64,000 nucleotides of DNA from Ktedonobacter racemifer DSM 44963 (GTDB taxonomy: Bacteria > Chloroflexota > Ktedonobacteria > Ktedonobacterales > Ktedonobacteraceae), in assembly GCF_000178855.1 (NCBI RefSeq), contig NZ_ADVG01000001.1, positions 558,001 through 622,000 of the forward strand, given 5' to 3'. Numbering within the stretch: position 1 is the first letter of the stretch; each line of letters starts with the position of its first letter. The position numbers and the translations under genes were made by a program. The notes below the pieces were generated by a model, which saw only the letters and a list, made by a program, of their open reading frames with translations, was not told the DNA's origin and did no database searches. This document shows, one piece after another, positions 53,001-62,113 of this stretch.

Positions 53001-53195
53001 CCTACAATGTTGCCAAAATGGTTCTAGGTTTCGTGTATCAGGTAACGATTCCACGTACACGCCTTCGTGCAGCCTACACCCTGTCCATCTCCGCTTCGGC
53101 CTTTTCCATAGTGACCTTGAGGTCGCCATAGAAGTTGCGCAAGTCCCATGACGTTAGAGCTTTTGGCGCAACGGATAGGGATTCCATACCAATGA

Positions 53196-54014
53196 TTGCG
53201 CATTCTCGTCGATGCAATGGTGGCCTTGGGCTTTGTCGAATGCCAGCATTGCTGCTATCAGAATAGCGCGGTGGCTGCCGCCTTTCTCAGTGGGCGTTCC
53301 TCTCCTGATCTCCGTCCATTCCTGCGCTTCTGGAACCAGATCAGCTACCCAGCATGGCAGCAGTTTGAAACACGTCTTCGTATCGGTCAAGCCACATTTG
53401 AACCTGCGGACGAAGAGCAAATCAAGATCTTCTCGGAAGGGGTGGAAGCCATCACCAGTGGGGCTGCCCAGGCACTTGCCTGCACCTATGACTTTGGTTG
53501 CCATCATCAGGTGCTCGACCTTGGTGGGGGAACTGGATCGTTTCTGCTAGCGCTCTTAGGCCAGTACCCTCCCCTCAAGACCACACTCTTTGAGCTTCCA
53601 TGTGTGGCAAGACTGGCACGCCAGCGCCTGGTGACGGCCTCTGTGGTTGAGCAGATCACCGTTGTGGAAGGAGATTTCTTTCATGATCCCCTTCCACCTG
53701 ATTATGATTGTGTTCTTCTTGCCCACACTGTGCATATGTTCTCACCAGAACGGAACCTGAAATTGCTCCAGCGCCTCCGTGCATCTGTTTCTGCTGGTAC
53801 GCGCCTGTTGCTGGTCGATTTTTGGACCGACACCACCCATACTCACCCCCCGTTTGCCGCGCTGATAGCTGGCGAGTTTCTGGTTGCAACCGGCGAAGGC
53901 GATGTATATAGCGAGGAAGAGGTGCGCGCATGGCTGCCGCAAAGTGACTGGCGCTATGTGGAGCATCTGCCTCTCTCAGGGCCTTCTAGTCTCATCGTCG
54001 CCGAAGCGCAGTGA
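53196..54014 (+). CDS. SAM-dependent O-methyltransferase, N-terminally truncated
   Basis: The 272-residue frame has the motif I VLDLGGGTGSFLLALL, the acidic FELPCVARLA, and VVEGDFFHDPLPPDYDCVLLAHTVHMF of acetylserotonin/polyketide O-methyltransferases. These normally have 330-350 residues with an N-terminal dimerisation helix-turn-helix. Here the frame opens at TTG 53196 within what should be that domain (LRILVDAMVALGFVE), directly after a TGA and beside mobile-element debris. The catalytic fold is complete but the truncated dimer domain makes function doubtful. Confidence 0.7.
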   Translation: MRILVDAMVALGFVECQHCCYQNSAVAAAFLSGRSSPDLRPFLRFWNQISYPAWQQFETRLRIGQATFEPADEEQIKIFSEGVEAITSGAAQALACTYDFGCHHQVLDLGGGTGSFLLALLGQYPPLKTTLFELPCVARLARQRLVTASVVEQITVVEGDFFHDPLPPDYDCVLLAHTVHMFSPERNLKLLQRLRASVSAGTRLLLVDFWTDTTHTHPPFAALIAGEFLVATGEGDVYSEEEVRAWLPQSDWRYVEHLPLSGPSSLIVAEAQ

Positions 54015-54036
54015 CGTGTGAAAAAGCGCTTTGTAC

Positions 54037-54399
54037 TCAACAAGTGACATAGAACAGACCAATTACTGTGCCGTTGGCCTCATTCCAGGCTTGGATTGCC
54101 AGAGGTGTTGGCAACAAATCCACCTGGCATTGTTTTTGCTGGAAGTACTCAGCTGCCTCATCAGAAAGCCTGACGTTGCCATACTGTCCCGTGCCAATGA
54201 TGAGCCGTTTCGTCCCTTTTTCATAGACGTATTTCGCCTCGTCTTGGGAAAGGATGTGCGATGTACCATAGAGGGCCTTAGATAATTTTTTCTTCCGCTT
54301 TTTTACTTGACCGCTCTGCCTGATCATCACATCGTGCGCGAAGGCAGTTCCTTCAATGGTAATTGAGCCAAAGGTGGTCTGATCGATGGTGGGTTTCAT
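54037..54399 (-). CDS. Mth938-domain protein (AAMDC/NDUFAF3-like fold)
   Basis: From ATG 54397-54399 with GGAGGAGC upstream, 120 residues. It reads IDQTTFGSITIEGTAFAHDVMI, then HILSQDEAKYVYEKGTKRLIIGTGQYGNVRLSDEAAEYFQQ and NEANGTVIGLFYVTC, the pattern of the Mth938 family of small alpha/beta proteins. Function is unknown in bacteria. It overlaps nothing and lies convergent to the methyltransferase gene. Confidence 0.85.
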   Translation of the reverse strand: MKPTIDQTTFGSITIEGTAFAHDVMIRQSGQVKKRKKKLSKALYGTSHILSQDEAKYVYEKGTKRLIIGTGQYGNVRLSDEAAEYFQQKQCQVDLLPTPLAIQAWNEANGTVIGLFYVTC

Positions 54400-54622
54400 C
54401 TCGTTGCTCCTCCACATCTTCTTGCACATGTAACTTCGTTAGAGATCAAAGACGCCTCGATGATGGAAGTTACCTACTCGTAGAAGTACATATAAATGTG
54501 CAAAGTCAACGTGTAAATCTCCTCATTCTGAGGCTCTCCCGCACTTTGTGTGAAAGCTCTATTATACGTAAAGAAGCCACGGTCATGGTGAGACTTCGCA
54601 ACAGGTTTTCCCTTTTGGCTGT

Positions 54623-54780
54623 TTACCACAACCAGTTCAGAATCACACTCAGCAGCACGGCAAAGCCATTGCGATAGCCCCCATTGAGATATAAGACCAG
54701 GGCGACCACGAGCGGACCAACGGTGGCCCCTCCTTGATCCATGGCTTCATTGACACCCACCCACTGCCCATCTAGACCGG
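54623..54780 (-). pseudogene. MFS transporter fragment
   Basis: About 50 residues (VNEAMDQGGATVGPLVVALVLYLNGGYRNGFAVLL) match the transmembrane 4-5 region of a bacterial major facilitator permease. The rest is absent. It abuts the 3' end of the Tat-protein pseudogene. Confidence 0.5.
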
Positions 54781-55843
54781 AACATCGCCCAGACACTATC
54801 CGCATACGTGGAAAAGTTGTGCGAACCCCCACTTCCGTACCAAGCAGTCAGGTCCTCATACAGGTGAGAGAGGGGCATCGTCGTCCCATACTTGAAATAG
54901 CCGTTGGGCCACTGATCGGTCCATCCGGGCAACATCTCCAGATTCGACACGAGGATGGAGCTTTCCCCAGATTGGACGGTGGTGGTGAAGCCAAGGAAGA
55001 TCGGCGCATGGAAAGGGATCGACTTTGCGCCAGGAATATTGGCTGCCAGCGCGAGTTTGCTCGCCAGACTCTGTTGCCCCGTGTGCCCGCCGCCGGTGAA
55101 GCCTCTGCGGATACTGGTGACTTGGAACAGGCTACCTGTCTGGTTGCTTCCCGTCCCGAAGAGGGCGTTGGTGTCTGTCATGATGTTGTTCAGCGAGTCA
55201 CTGCGCAGTAACACGGCCACCGCATTCTGCTCCAGGCGAACTGGCCCAAAGCCAGCAGGGGACTGGTCACTGGGGAACGTCCCCGCCTCCTGGATCGCAT
55301 AGACCGTCTGGCCCCGCTGTTTGGATGTCATCAGATCAACTGGTAAATACGCTGGGTAGCGCGTTCCCGCCTTGAAGAAACGCGACGAGTTCCCCAGGCG
55401 TGGGATGTAATGTTGGAAGTAGGGAAGTCCCCAGGCGACCACCATGCCCAAGACACTGGGAGGGGGAGTTCCAGACCCGCAATGACGGACTCCAGGTGGT
55501 GCTGAGCCTCCTGCAAGGCTTTTGCATTCGCCGGAACCTTCACTGCCGCCGTAATGACATGAGTGTGCAATGGGGGAATCAGGACTGGGATGGTGCCAAT
55601 GCTACTCGCAACACCAGAGCCATCGTCCATGATGAGCCGTGGGGTTGGGATGGCATATTGTTCCGGTGGTAAGGGCTGATTGACCGCGAAAGCGACCCAC
55701 TCAGGTGTCTGAACAAGCGTGTCGATGAGTTCGTAGATGCCTGCGGATGCCAGGGCTGCGCCAAGGGTCCCTTCGAGGAAACGTCGTCGACTCAGTGGCC
55801 TCTGTTGTTCTCCTGCAAACTGCTGTTCGTCGTTCTTGGTCAT
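54747..55843 (-). pseudogene. Tat-exported DUF7405-like protein with frameshift and lost 3' end
   Basis: ATG 55841-55843 starts a Tat signal, SRRRFLEGTLGAALASAG. The frame continues to LESVIAGLELPLPVS near 55455. The continuation is one frame over: VVAWGLPYFQHYIPRLGN, YPAYLPVDLM, VRLEQNAVAVLLRSDSLNNI, FQVTSIRRGFTGGG and LPGWTDQWPNGYFKYGTTMPLSHLYEDL. The two parts together form a typical secreted member of this family, sometimes regarded as peroxidase-like. A one-base indel near 55451 breaks it, and the 3' end is lost at about 54780. Confidence 0.75.
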
Positions 55844-56009
55844 GATACCCCACTCTCTTTGCTGAGAATTGTTCTTCTCGCAGATATTGACGCCCTTCTG
55901 TTCATGCTTGATCGATACACTTACCTGACACAAACAGTACATTGAGACGGAAAAGTGACAGATTAGGATGATACAATGACGGTAGTTTGACTCAAAGCAG
56001 TCCCCAAAA

Positions 56010-56270
56010 GTGGGGTCATACCATTTTTTCATACAGCTATCACAAAAAGATGCACTGATCCCTCTGCAGGAAAGATTGGAAGCTATTTCAGCCCAGGTAG
56101 GGCTTAACGGGGAAAACTGTACGAAAAAATGCAGGATCACACTGGCAGGACGATGGGCCGTGAATTTTGCCTTCGGGCAGATCATCTGTGAACATGAGGA
56201 CATCGATCTTTTGGCCTGAGCAAGAGACACCGAACGTCTATCTGAAGCGTTTGAACAAGCAGGATTCTCT
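56010..56270 (+). pseudogene. Possible nucleotidyltransferase remnant
   Basis: Plus-strand text RWAVNFAFGQIICEHEDIDLLA, an in-frame TGA, then ARDTERLSEAFEQAGFSPI resembles the core of aminoglycoside-type nucleotidyltransferases (GGWAxDxxLG...REHxDIDxxI). The glycine pair and one Asp are altered. It ends at the start of the alpha/beta hydrolase gene. Confidence 0.4.
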
Positions 56271-56290
56271 CCAATAGAAAGGATTACTGA

Positions 56291-57046
56291 ATGCCTCTTA
56301 CAAAAGAAGTTACCACCATTGCTTCTGTTCCTGCCCTTCTCTACTTCCACACTTCGAGAGAAACATGTGCCGAGCGGGGAACGGTGTTGTTCTACCACGG
56401 CTTTGGCGGAAATAAAGAGAAGATTGAAGTTCATTCGATCAGTCTCGCACAAGCCGGATTTCTGGTGATCAGCCTGGATGCTATTGGGCATGGGCAACGA
56501 CGCTTCCCCCATTTCGCAGAGGTGTTCAATGACGAACGCTGGGCAAGGGAACCGGAAGCCACTGAGGCTCACTACCTGACAATTGTGCGCCAGACGGCTG
56601 CCGAAGTGCCAATGATTGTTGATAAACTCCTCTCCTGCGGGTGGGCACACCTCGAGCATCTGGGCATCGGAGGAATCTCGATGGGCGGCGAAATCACTTA
56701 CGCCGCCATCGTCAACGAGCCCCGTTTGCGTGTGGCCACCCCCATCCTTGGCTCTCCAGAATGGGAACTACCCTGGCCCGAGAGTCCACACCGACATGCA
56801 GAGCGCTTTTTCCCGGTTGCTCTGTTTTCCCAAGCTGCTGAGAAGGACGAGGCAGTGCCAGCCCGATCCATCCGTGCATTCCACGAGCAGCTTGCACCAC
56901 TCTATGCGACTGCTCCAGATCGGTTGTGCTACCTGGAATATCCTGATGTTGGTCATAGGCTTTTACCACACCTGTGGGAACCCTCCCGTCAGTACATGGT
57001 AGCTTGGTTCGAGCGGTTTCTGAAGGCAGAAGGTCTTCCAGTGTGA
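56291..57046 (+). CDS. Alpha/beta hydrolase (dienelactone-hydrolase-like esterase/peptidase)
   Basis: A 251-residue cytoplasmic hydrolase. GTVLFYHGFGGNKEKIE is the oxyanion region, LVISLDAIGHGQR follows, and the nucleophile elbow is GIGGISMGGEITYAA (G-x-S-x-G, Ser). The catalytic His is in LEYPDVGHRLLPHL; the acid may be in LFSQAAEKDEAVPA. Overall it resembles YtmA/YfhR-like prolyl-peptidase-type esterases. It is intact although both neighbours are broken. Confidence 0.85.
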   Translation: MPLTKEVTTIASVPALLYFHTSRETCAERGTVLFYHGFGGNKEKIEVHSISLAQAGFLVISLDAIGHGQRRFPHFAEVFNDERWAREPEATEAHYLTIVRQTAAEVPMIVDKLLSCGWAHLEHLGIGGISMGGEITYAAIVNEPRLRVATPILGSPEWELPWPESPHRHAERFFPVALFSQAAEKDEAVPARSIRAFHEQLAPLYATAPDRLCYLEYPDVGHRLLPHLWEPSRQYMVAWFERFLKAEGLPV

Positions 57047-57137
57047 TCCTGCTGATGGCTCTCTTGTATCTTTCCTGGACTCGGCCTCGCGCAAAAAACT
57101 TGCCGCTCCCCTTGAGCCGTGGGGAATCGTCACATAT

Positions 57138-57191
57138 TTATTGGTGCGAATAGAGTGGTTGAATATCCCCTCCATGATGCGAACAGCTTCC
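57138..57191 (-). pseudogene. 3' end of a secreted-protein gene cut off by IS607
   Basis: The minus strand reads GSCSHHGGDIQPLYSHQ and stops (TAA at 57138-57140). It directly continues the frame that breaks at 59441 (SKSGGI), giving the common motif GxYSxSGGIxGSCSxHGG. Together the two parts define the pre-insertion gene and both edges of the IS607 element. Confidence 0.65.
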
Positions 57192-57341
57192 ACTAATAGT
57201 TGATCAAAGCATAACCATCTATTGCAATGATTATCCTTCTCACTTTAACCTACGCCTGTTTACCAAACAGCGGACTAGGCGGGAGGATGCACTACGAGCA
57301 TCCTATGCACCTCTCTCTACTGAGAGATGCTCACTCGTGAG
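57192..57341 (-). ncRNA. Candidate omega RNA of the IS607 element
   Basis: Between the tnpB stop and the element edge lie four hairpins: CTCAC/GTGAG (57330-57341), CTCTC/GAGAG (57313-57326), AGGATGC/GCATCCT (57284-57304) and CTGTTT/AAACAG (57256-57270). The guide segment would be the DNA beyond 57192. This is the usual location of TnpB guide RNAs; expression is inferred. Confidence 0.5.
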
Positions 57342-58800
57342 ATGATTCCAGGAACATCTCTGGGGGATCCCAGAAGCTCAACTGGACGGGAGGCCCGGCA
57401 TCCTGGATCCTCTGCTGATTCTGCTGTTTCCACGCTTCATGCCGCGTCATGAGGAGCGCCTTGACCTCCGAGGTCGAGCGACATGCCGCCAGTTTCCGAT
57501 CCCCCCAGCGTCCCGCGAGCGTCTGTGCGGCTTTGCGGTCGGCCTGGTCTGCGTAACCACAGACCAGGCACTTGAAGGTTTTCTGGTTCGGCCGATTAGC
57601 GCGATCGACATAATGGCAGCGGGGGCATTCCTGAGAGGAATAGGCGGCTCGGACCGTGTGGGCTGCCATGCCCTGTTTGGCGGCGGCCCAGGCCAGCTGC
57701 TCTGGGATATGCCCCAGGTGAGAAGCATACAGATAACTGTTCATCACCCTTGCTTTGAAGCGCATCGAGGCCACATTGAGGTCCTCATAAATGAGTCTGG
57801 CATCTCGATGATCTTTGACCAACGCATTGACCGCCCGGTTGATCTCTTGCTTGACGTGACGGCTCAAGCGTTGCGACGTTTCAGAACTTGTCGAAGGAAG
57901 CTTGCCCTTTGGGACGCCTTTCTTTTCCAGACAGGCTCGCAGTTTCGCCTTGCGGCGACGCTTTTCCCGATCGTGCTTGTGCTGTCGGGCCATCTTGCCA
58001 TGAAAACTGCCATACTCTTTATTGGTGGAGGTCGTGAGGAAATGGGCAATGCCCACATCGACGCCTACTGTAGGGGCGTCAGGCTTGGTTTGAAGAGGAA
58101 CGTCCTCGTCAAAGGAGAGCGTCAGCCACCAGACTCCATTGCGCTTGTGAAGTGTTGTGGATGCATTGAGCGTGCGGCCTTCGAGTGCTCGTTTGTGATA
58201 GGAGGCGAGTTTGACTGGGACTCGAAGCGGATTCCCGACATCTAAGGTGGACACGCGCAGCCAGTAGTCGAACGTGGAGTCCTCCGACTTCTCGACCACC
58301 ACCACGTTGACATTGGCTTGGATGACTGGCACACGCAGCACAGGGAGATCCCATTCGGTCCAGGTCGGTTCGCGGCGTTTGAAGGCGGACATCCGGCCTT
58401 CCGCCTGAGCCTGAGCCTTGGCCTGAGCGTAATCAGCCACATCTTCCAGGTATGCCTGATAGGCGTTCGCTCGATTGGTGCGAACGCTTTTGGCAATGCC
58501 TGCGGCTTGCTGTATTGCCACTCGATGCAAGCGGTCGGAAAGATCGGTTTTGAAGACGGTTTCTTGGTACTTGTCCGGGCTTGTCTCGGCCTCGCAAAAC
58601 AGGGTGGTGTACTGTTGGCACAGCGGCAAGTAAACCGCCACAAGCTGATCGAGCGCCTCAAGTTTGCCAGGATTGGCCTCAATGAGACGGATATGGGTCA
58701 CCGCTCGAGTGATGGTCTGCTTCGTCTTCTTTTTGCGCTTGCGCTTTTTTTTCTCATCAAGCGAGGCTTTTTGGGGCTTCTTGCTCACGGGCGGGTCCAT
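57331..58800 (-). CDS. tnpB: TnpB, RNA-guided RuvC-like nuclease of IS607
   Basis: A 489-residue TnpB with an N-terminal basic tract (KKKRKRKKKTKQ). RuvC residues are GVDVGIAHFLTT (D), LIYEDLNVASM (E) and QADRKAAQTLAG (D). The zinc finger CPRCHYVDRANRPN...CLVCGYAD has both CxxC pairs. The arrangement is typical of IS607-type TnpB, and the gene overlaps tnpA by 44 bp, so translation may be coupled. In this family the enzyme nicks or cuts the empty donor site and helps retain the element. Confidence 0.92.
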   Translation of the reverse strand: MDPPVSKKPQKASLDEKKKRKRKKKTKQTITRAVTHIRLIEANPGKLEALDQLVAVYLPLCQQYTTLFCEAETSPDKYQETVFKTDLSDRLHRVAIQQAAGIAKSVRTNRANAYQAYLEDVADYAQAKAQAQAEGRMSAFKRREPTWTEWDLPVLRVPVIQANVNVVVVEKSEDSTFDYWLRVSTLDVGNPLRVPVKLASYHKRALEGRTLNASTTLHKRNGVWWLTLSFDEDVPLQTKPDAPTVGVDVGIAHFLTTSTNKEYGSFHGKMARQHKHDREKRRRKAKLRACLEKKGVPKGKLPSTSSETSQRLSRHVKQEINRAVNALVKDHRDARLIYEDLNVASMRFKARVMNSYLYASHLGHIPEQLAWAAAKQGMAAHTVRAAYSSQECPRCHYVDRANRPNQKTFKCLVCGYADQADRKAAQTLAGRWGDRKLAACRSTSEVKALLMTRHEAWKQQNQQRIQDAGPPVQLSFWDPPEMFLESSHE

Positions 58801-59365
58801 TCTGCTGCAAAGCCGCTAGCACTTGTTCCGTCTTGCGTTTGGCTCGTCTGCGACCATAAAGACGAGCGCAAAACGAGGGAATGATGCTGATAAAATCGCC
58901 CATGAGATCATCTTCGGCAGTATCAGCGGTGTTGACGATGACCAGTTTCCGTCCTTGCATAGCCAACAAGGTCTGAATATAGGCCACGCCAAAGCGAGAA
59001 GCGCGATCTTTGTGTTCAACCACGATCTGCCCGATTTTGGGATCTGCCAGCAGCGCCAGAAACTTGGGCCGCTGATCGTTGATGCCACTGCCGCACTCTT
59101 TGACGACTTTGCTGACCGACCAGCCTTGGGCATTGCACCAGGTCACCAGCCGCTCGGCTTGCCTTTCCAGATTGTCTTTGTTTTCGCTGCTTGAAACACG
59201 AGCATACACAGCGACGGCGTGGACCGGAACCGAGCGAAGCTCTGGCGGATCAATGATCACGGTGCCGGTGGGCAATTGATAGCCGGGAATCTGGCCGCGT
59301 TTCCACATACGCCAGGCGCTGTCATAACTGATCCCAATCTTCTTGGCATAACTCGATAACTTCAT
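58757..59365 (-). CDS. tnpA: IS607-family serine transposase (TnpA)
   Basis: 202 residues. An N-terminal MerR-like helix-turn-helix (KLSSYAKKIGISYDSAWRMWKRGQIPGYQL) precedes the resolvase domain (AVYARVSSSENKDNLERQAERL). The nucleophile Ser lies in ARVSS; EHKDRASRFGVAYIQTLL contains the conserved Arg pair. The order, HTH before catalytic domain, is specific to IS607 TnpA. ATG 59363-59365 lies about 75 bp from the element edge. Uninterrupted. Confidence 0.92.
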   Translation of the reverse strand: MKLSSYAKKIGISYDSAWRMWKRGQIPGYQLPTGTVIIDPPELRSVPVHAVAVYARVSSSENKDNLERQAERLVTWCNAQGWSVSKVVKECGSGINDQRPKFLALLADPKIGQIVVEHKDRASRFGVAYIQTLLAMQGRKLVIVNTADTAEDDLMGDFISIIPSFCARLYGRRRAKRKTEQVLAALQQNGPAREQEAPKSLA

Positions 59366-59440
59366 ACATCCAAGTATACTCTATCTGCTTGAGATATGCA
59401 AGAGATGATGATACTTTGTGATGGTTGCTTATACAAAATG

Positions 59441-59590
59441 GATACCTCCAGACTTGCTATACATCCCATCCTGGCACTCCTCAACGTAGCCATGCCCATT
59501 CCAGAAATTTCCAATACATGAAAAGTAGGTGCAAAAGGCGCCCGGAGGCGAGTAAATCACGTTCCCAGGGGTAAAATCCCACATCACTCC
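59441..59590 (-). pseudogene. 5'-proximal part of the secreted-protein gene interrupted by IS607
   Basis: The minus frame reads FTPGNVIYSPPGAFCTYFSCIGNFWNGHGYVEECQDGMYSKSGGI, a Cys-containing C-terminal module seen in short secreted bacterial proteins. It then leaves the frame at the IS607 edge. Upstream of about 59590 the text is no longer convincing, so the 5' end may also be lost. The matching 3' end is at 57138-57191. Confidence 0.6.
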
Positions 59591-59876
59591 AGTGCAAAAA
59601 CAAAATCTACAACAAGATCTTGCCCCGAAGCTTTGGCATCTCCAGATTGCCGGAGCGCGTCTGCCCAAAACGCTGAGTGGACCCACACAAGAGCCAGCGT
59701 TCCTTGCCCAAGCAGGGAGGCTGGAAGCGTGGACGGAACGCTCAGAACCCCCGCTGCTTTCGCACGGGGAGTCTTCAGATAGGCACTGACACCTTATACG
59801 CTATGCACCTTTAGCCTTTTCGTGGCATCTACTATCAAAACTCACTGGGGCTTTCTCCCGCGCTTTTGAAAACACA

Positions 59877-59914
59877 GAGCGAGAGACAACTGTCAGAGGA
59901 GCCATCTCTCGCTC
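59877..59914. terminator. Hairpin downstream of the amidase gene
   Basis: 10-bp perfect arms GAGCGAGAGA/TCTCTCGCTC at 59877-59886 and 59905-59914 with an 18-nt loop, 30 nt beyond the stop of the leftward amidase gene. The remaining stretch 59600-59870 holds no recognised gene. Confidence 0.6.
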
Positions 59915-59943
59915 AGGAAATATGTTCGTAGCACTCAGGGATA

Positions 59944-61089
59944 TTAACCGCGACTGAGTACGCCACCAATAATGGCACACCAGGCATTCAGGTCAACCTT
60001 GCCAGTTGGGGGAAACAGGTGCAGCGACTGCACTTGTTTGACCGCCTTCATGGTTGCATGGTCGTACTGGCCATTGACGGTGACATCATAGCCATTGCGC
60101 TTAAGAATGACCTGCACGGCATTGACATAGTCGCCCTGACTCTGGTTATCGAGGCGAATAGCACCCACCAGCGCTTCCCAGGTGTCATTGCGCGTGTACC
60201 CATCAGGAGCAATGCCCTTAGCACTCTGAAAGGCTGTCACGAGCTTATAGGTTGGATCATCATAGGTACCGCTAATCATGATATCGCTGCCCTGGGCGCG
60301 CAAGACATACTGCAACGCTCGAACGGTATCACCACGAACTCCCCAACGCAGATCGACCCAGGTGCGCTCGGGCATACCCTGTCCCAGTTTTGCCGCTACC
60401 TCGCGGCGCAACTGCGGGAATTTGCTGTAGAACATGATACCCGGGCAATCAGTTTCCTGGAAGTTCCAATGTCCAAAGATGACGTTCGCGCCAAACCCGT
60501 ACTGCTGACAGGTATACACACACAGATCGACGAGGGAGTTCCACAGCGCTTCGGGAGGCAGAACATCGATATAGGTGCCCTCGTTCTCAATACCGATGGC
60601 CTCCTGGTTGAGATACGGGCAGTGCGCGCTTTGCACAAAGCGGTCCGCAGTCTGGAGTACTTCCAGGCTGCGATGGCGCCCCTCAGTGATATACCCACCA
60701 CGGCTCACAGTGAAGTGCTGGCCTGTATCAATCCAGCCATTCGTGTCCATATGTAAATTCTGGATATCATGTGCCAACTTGATAGCTTGGTCGCGCGAGT
60801 AATCAGTCACATTAGGGAAAGCAGTATGATGCACCAGGATCTTCGTTGCCTTCTTATTCAGCACCGTTATGGGTGAAGAGGGTGAACGTGCCCCCCACTC
60901 GTCACAACTGATGATCTCGGGTACGGCACCATCTAGGGTGTGAGCCGAGGCGTGGGGAGCCAACGTTAAAAATTGCAGGCCTCCCAGGCCCATAGCAGTC
61001 ACAACACCCAGACCCGTCTTCAAAAGAGTTCGGCGTCGTATTTCCTGCTGTTGAGGCTGCTTCCCTTCATCCTCACAATTGTTGCACAT
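59944..61089 (-). CDS. Tat-exported N-acetylmuramoyl-L-alanine amidase with peptidoglycan-binding repeats
   Basis: The N-terminus has a twin-arginine signal (IRRRTLLKTGLGVVTAMGLGG) ending near ASA. An amidase_2/PGRP domain spans about 60-240: ISCDEWGARSPSS, KILVHHTAFPN (zinc His), QEAIGIENEGTY and VIFGHWNFQETDCPG (zinc His and Cys). Two peptidoglycan-binding modules follow (LRWGVRGDTVRALQYVLRAQG and QGDYVNAVQVILKRNGYDV). It should cleave the amide bond between MurNAc and the stem peptide outside the membrane. The Cys-rich tip MCNNCEDE before the signal is unusual. Confidence 0.9.
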   Translation of the reverse strand: MCNNCEDEGKQPQQQEIRRRTLLKTGLGVVTAMGLGGLQFLTLAPHASAHTLDGAVPEIISCDEWGARSPSSPITVLNKKATKILVHHTAFPNVTDYSRDQAIKLAHDIQNLHMDTNGWIDTGQHFTVSRGGYITEGRHRSLEVLQTADRFVQSAHCPYLNQEAIGIENEGTYIDVLPPEALWNSLVDLCVYTCQQYGFGANVIFGHWNFQETDCPGIMFYSKFPQLRREVAAKLGQGMPERTWVDLRWGVRGDTVRALQYVLRAQGSDIMISGTYDDPTYKLVTAFQSAKGIAPDGYTRNDTWEALVGAIRLDNQSQGDYVNAVQVILKRNGYDVTVNGQYDHATMKAVKQVQSLHLFPPTGKVDLNAWCAIIGGVLSRG

Positions 61090-61640
61090 CGAGTAATCCT
61101 TTCCTCATGCGAAATATATTGACGAAGATCAATATTGCGGGCATCAAATATACGCATAGGAGTCCAAGTTCATGTGGCTTTTACCGAGCGCGATGCCATT
61201 GCTCCTCTATACTTCTTGCAAATAGGCCTTTTGTCCGCTGAACAGACAAAAATACGACGAGACAACTAGTTGTCAAGACCAGCGAGGGGCTGAGAGTCAG
61301 CGAAAGCATGCATTGTATAGATAGTGGATGAGAGATAACATGTAAAGCTACTTACACGTACCTGGGAGGATCACTCGATATATGCATCTTTGCACTCTAT
61401 CTCTGCAATGACGCGGCACTGCGTCTACACACTATTCATGCCAACAGGCAAGAACACGCCTTTGTATACTTTTTGCCTCAGCAACAGTATATCATATTTT
61501 GCTTGCTCAATTTATGTAGCAAGTAACAGGCTATTCGTGCCGATAGTATACAGCGCCGGGGTTGAAAGCGCACTCTGACAAAATTGGTCATGTACTTGAA
61601 GAAGGATGAGAAAAAGCCTCTGTGAGACATTCGCAATACA
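61090..61640. other. Intergenic region, no gene seen
   Basis: About 550 nt upstream of the amidase gene, AT-rich, with only short frames lacking ribosome sites or family features. No long repeat was noticed. Confidence 0.4.
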
Positions 61641-61841
61641 TTATCTCAGCTTCTCCGAGTCGCCATATTTATGAAGTGCCACATCAATCCGTTGTCGTTC
61701 CTCTTCAACCTGCTGACCCAGTTCATCAATTGAGGATTCCATTTGACGATACGCTATCAGCATAGCGTCCTTTCGCTGTCGTATTTGCTCAGTACACCCG
61801 GCCACCAGCAGTTCTGGTCCTTCCTCCTGCCGCAGAAGCAC
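61641..61841 (-). CDS. Possible small coiled-coil protein or gene remnant, 66 aa or longer
   Basis: The frame reads LLRQEEGPELLVAGCTEQIRQRKDAMLIAYRQMESSIDELGQQVEEERQRIDVALHKYGD, a charged amphipathic helix of convincing composition. It remains open upstream (ANLHTVYASLVLL) without a good start codon, so it may be the 3' part of a lost gene. I recognise no family. Confidence 0.35.
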   Translation of the reverse strand: MLLRQEEGPELLVAGCTEQIRQRKDAMLIAYRQMESSIDELGQQVEEERQRIDVALHKYGDSEKLR

Positions 61842-61879
61842 CAGACTTGCGTAGACTGTATGTAGATTTGCGATGAGAA

Positions 61880-62113
61880 GTGGTGAGGCTCCTTCATCAC
61901 CAGCGGGTCGATATCCAACTCACTGAAATGACCCCATCGGCTCAGCCTCCGCCAGTTCGACTGCTTTCCCGTGCAGAACGAGCACACTACCGTCTCTCCT
62001 GGGTTGAGCGTCTGACACGCAATGCTCGCAGATCAGCAGCCCCAGATGTCGCAATCAAACTCTTCGGAATACCAGAGGCCTTTGCTACTGCTCTCGGCCT
62101 CTGCATCGCCTGA
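61880..62113 (+). pseudogene. Possible transposase C-terminal remnant
   Basis: The frame ends RLLSRAERAHYRLSWVERLTRNARRSAAPDVAIKLFGIPEAFATALGL, resembling the tail of DDE transposases that finish with VTLFGVPxAxA. No catalytic region precedes it. The following stretch to 62488 shows no gene; a short string CATCTCGTTGCGC occurs twice there. Confidence 0.35.

Larger units (their letters stand above)
57192..59439 (-). mobile_element. IS607-family element (tnpA, tnpB, candidate omega RNA), about 2.25 kb
   Basis: The edges are set by rejoining the interrupted secreted-protein gene: the frame is lost just after 59441 and resumes at 57191. No inverted repeats or target duplication are seen, as expected for serine-transposase IS607 elements. 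tnpA and tnpB overlap by 44 bp and about 140 bp of structured sequence lies between the tnpB stop and the edge. The element looks intact. Confidence 0.8.

Noticed and set aside
55844..56659. Minus-strand extension upstream of the Tat-signal protein
   Set aside because: The Tat signal begins at 55843; the extension is antisense to the alpha/beta hydrolase gene and the nucleotidyltransferase-like remnant.
59592..59789. Plus-strand frame of 65 codons resembling a tnpB tail
   Set aside because: The text is suggestive only; no catalytic motif, start site or hairpin series supports a gene.
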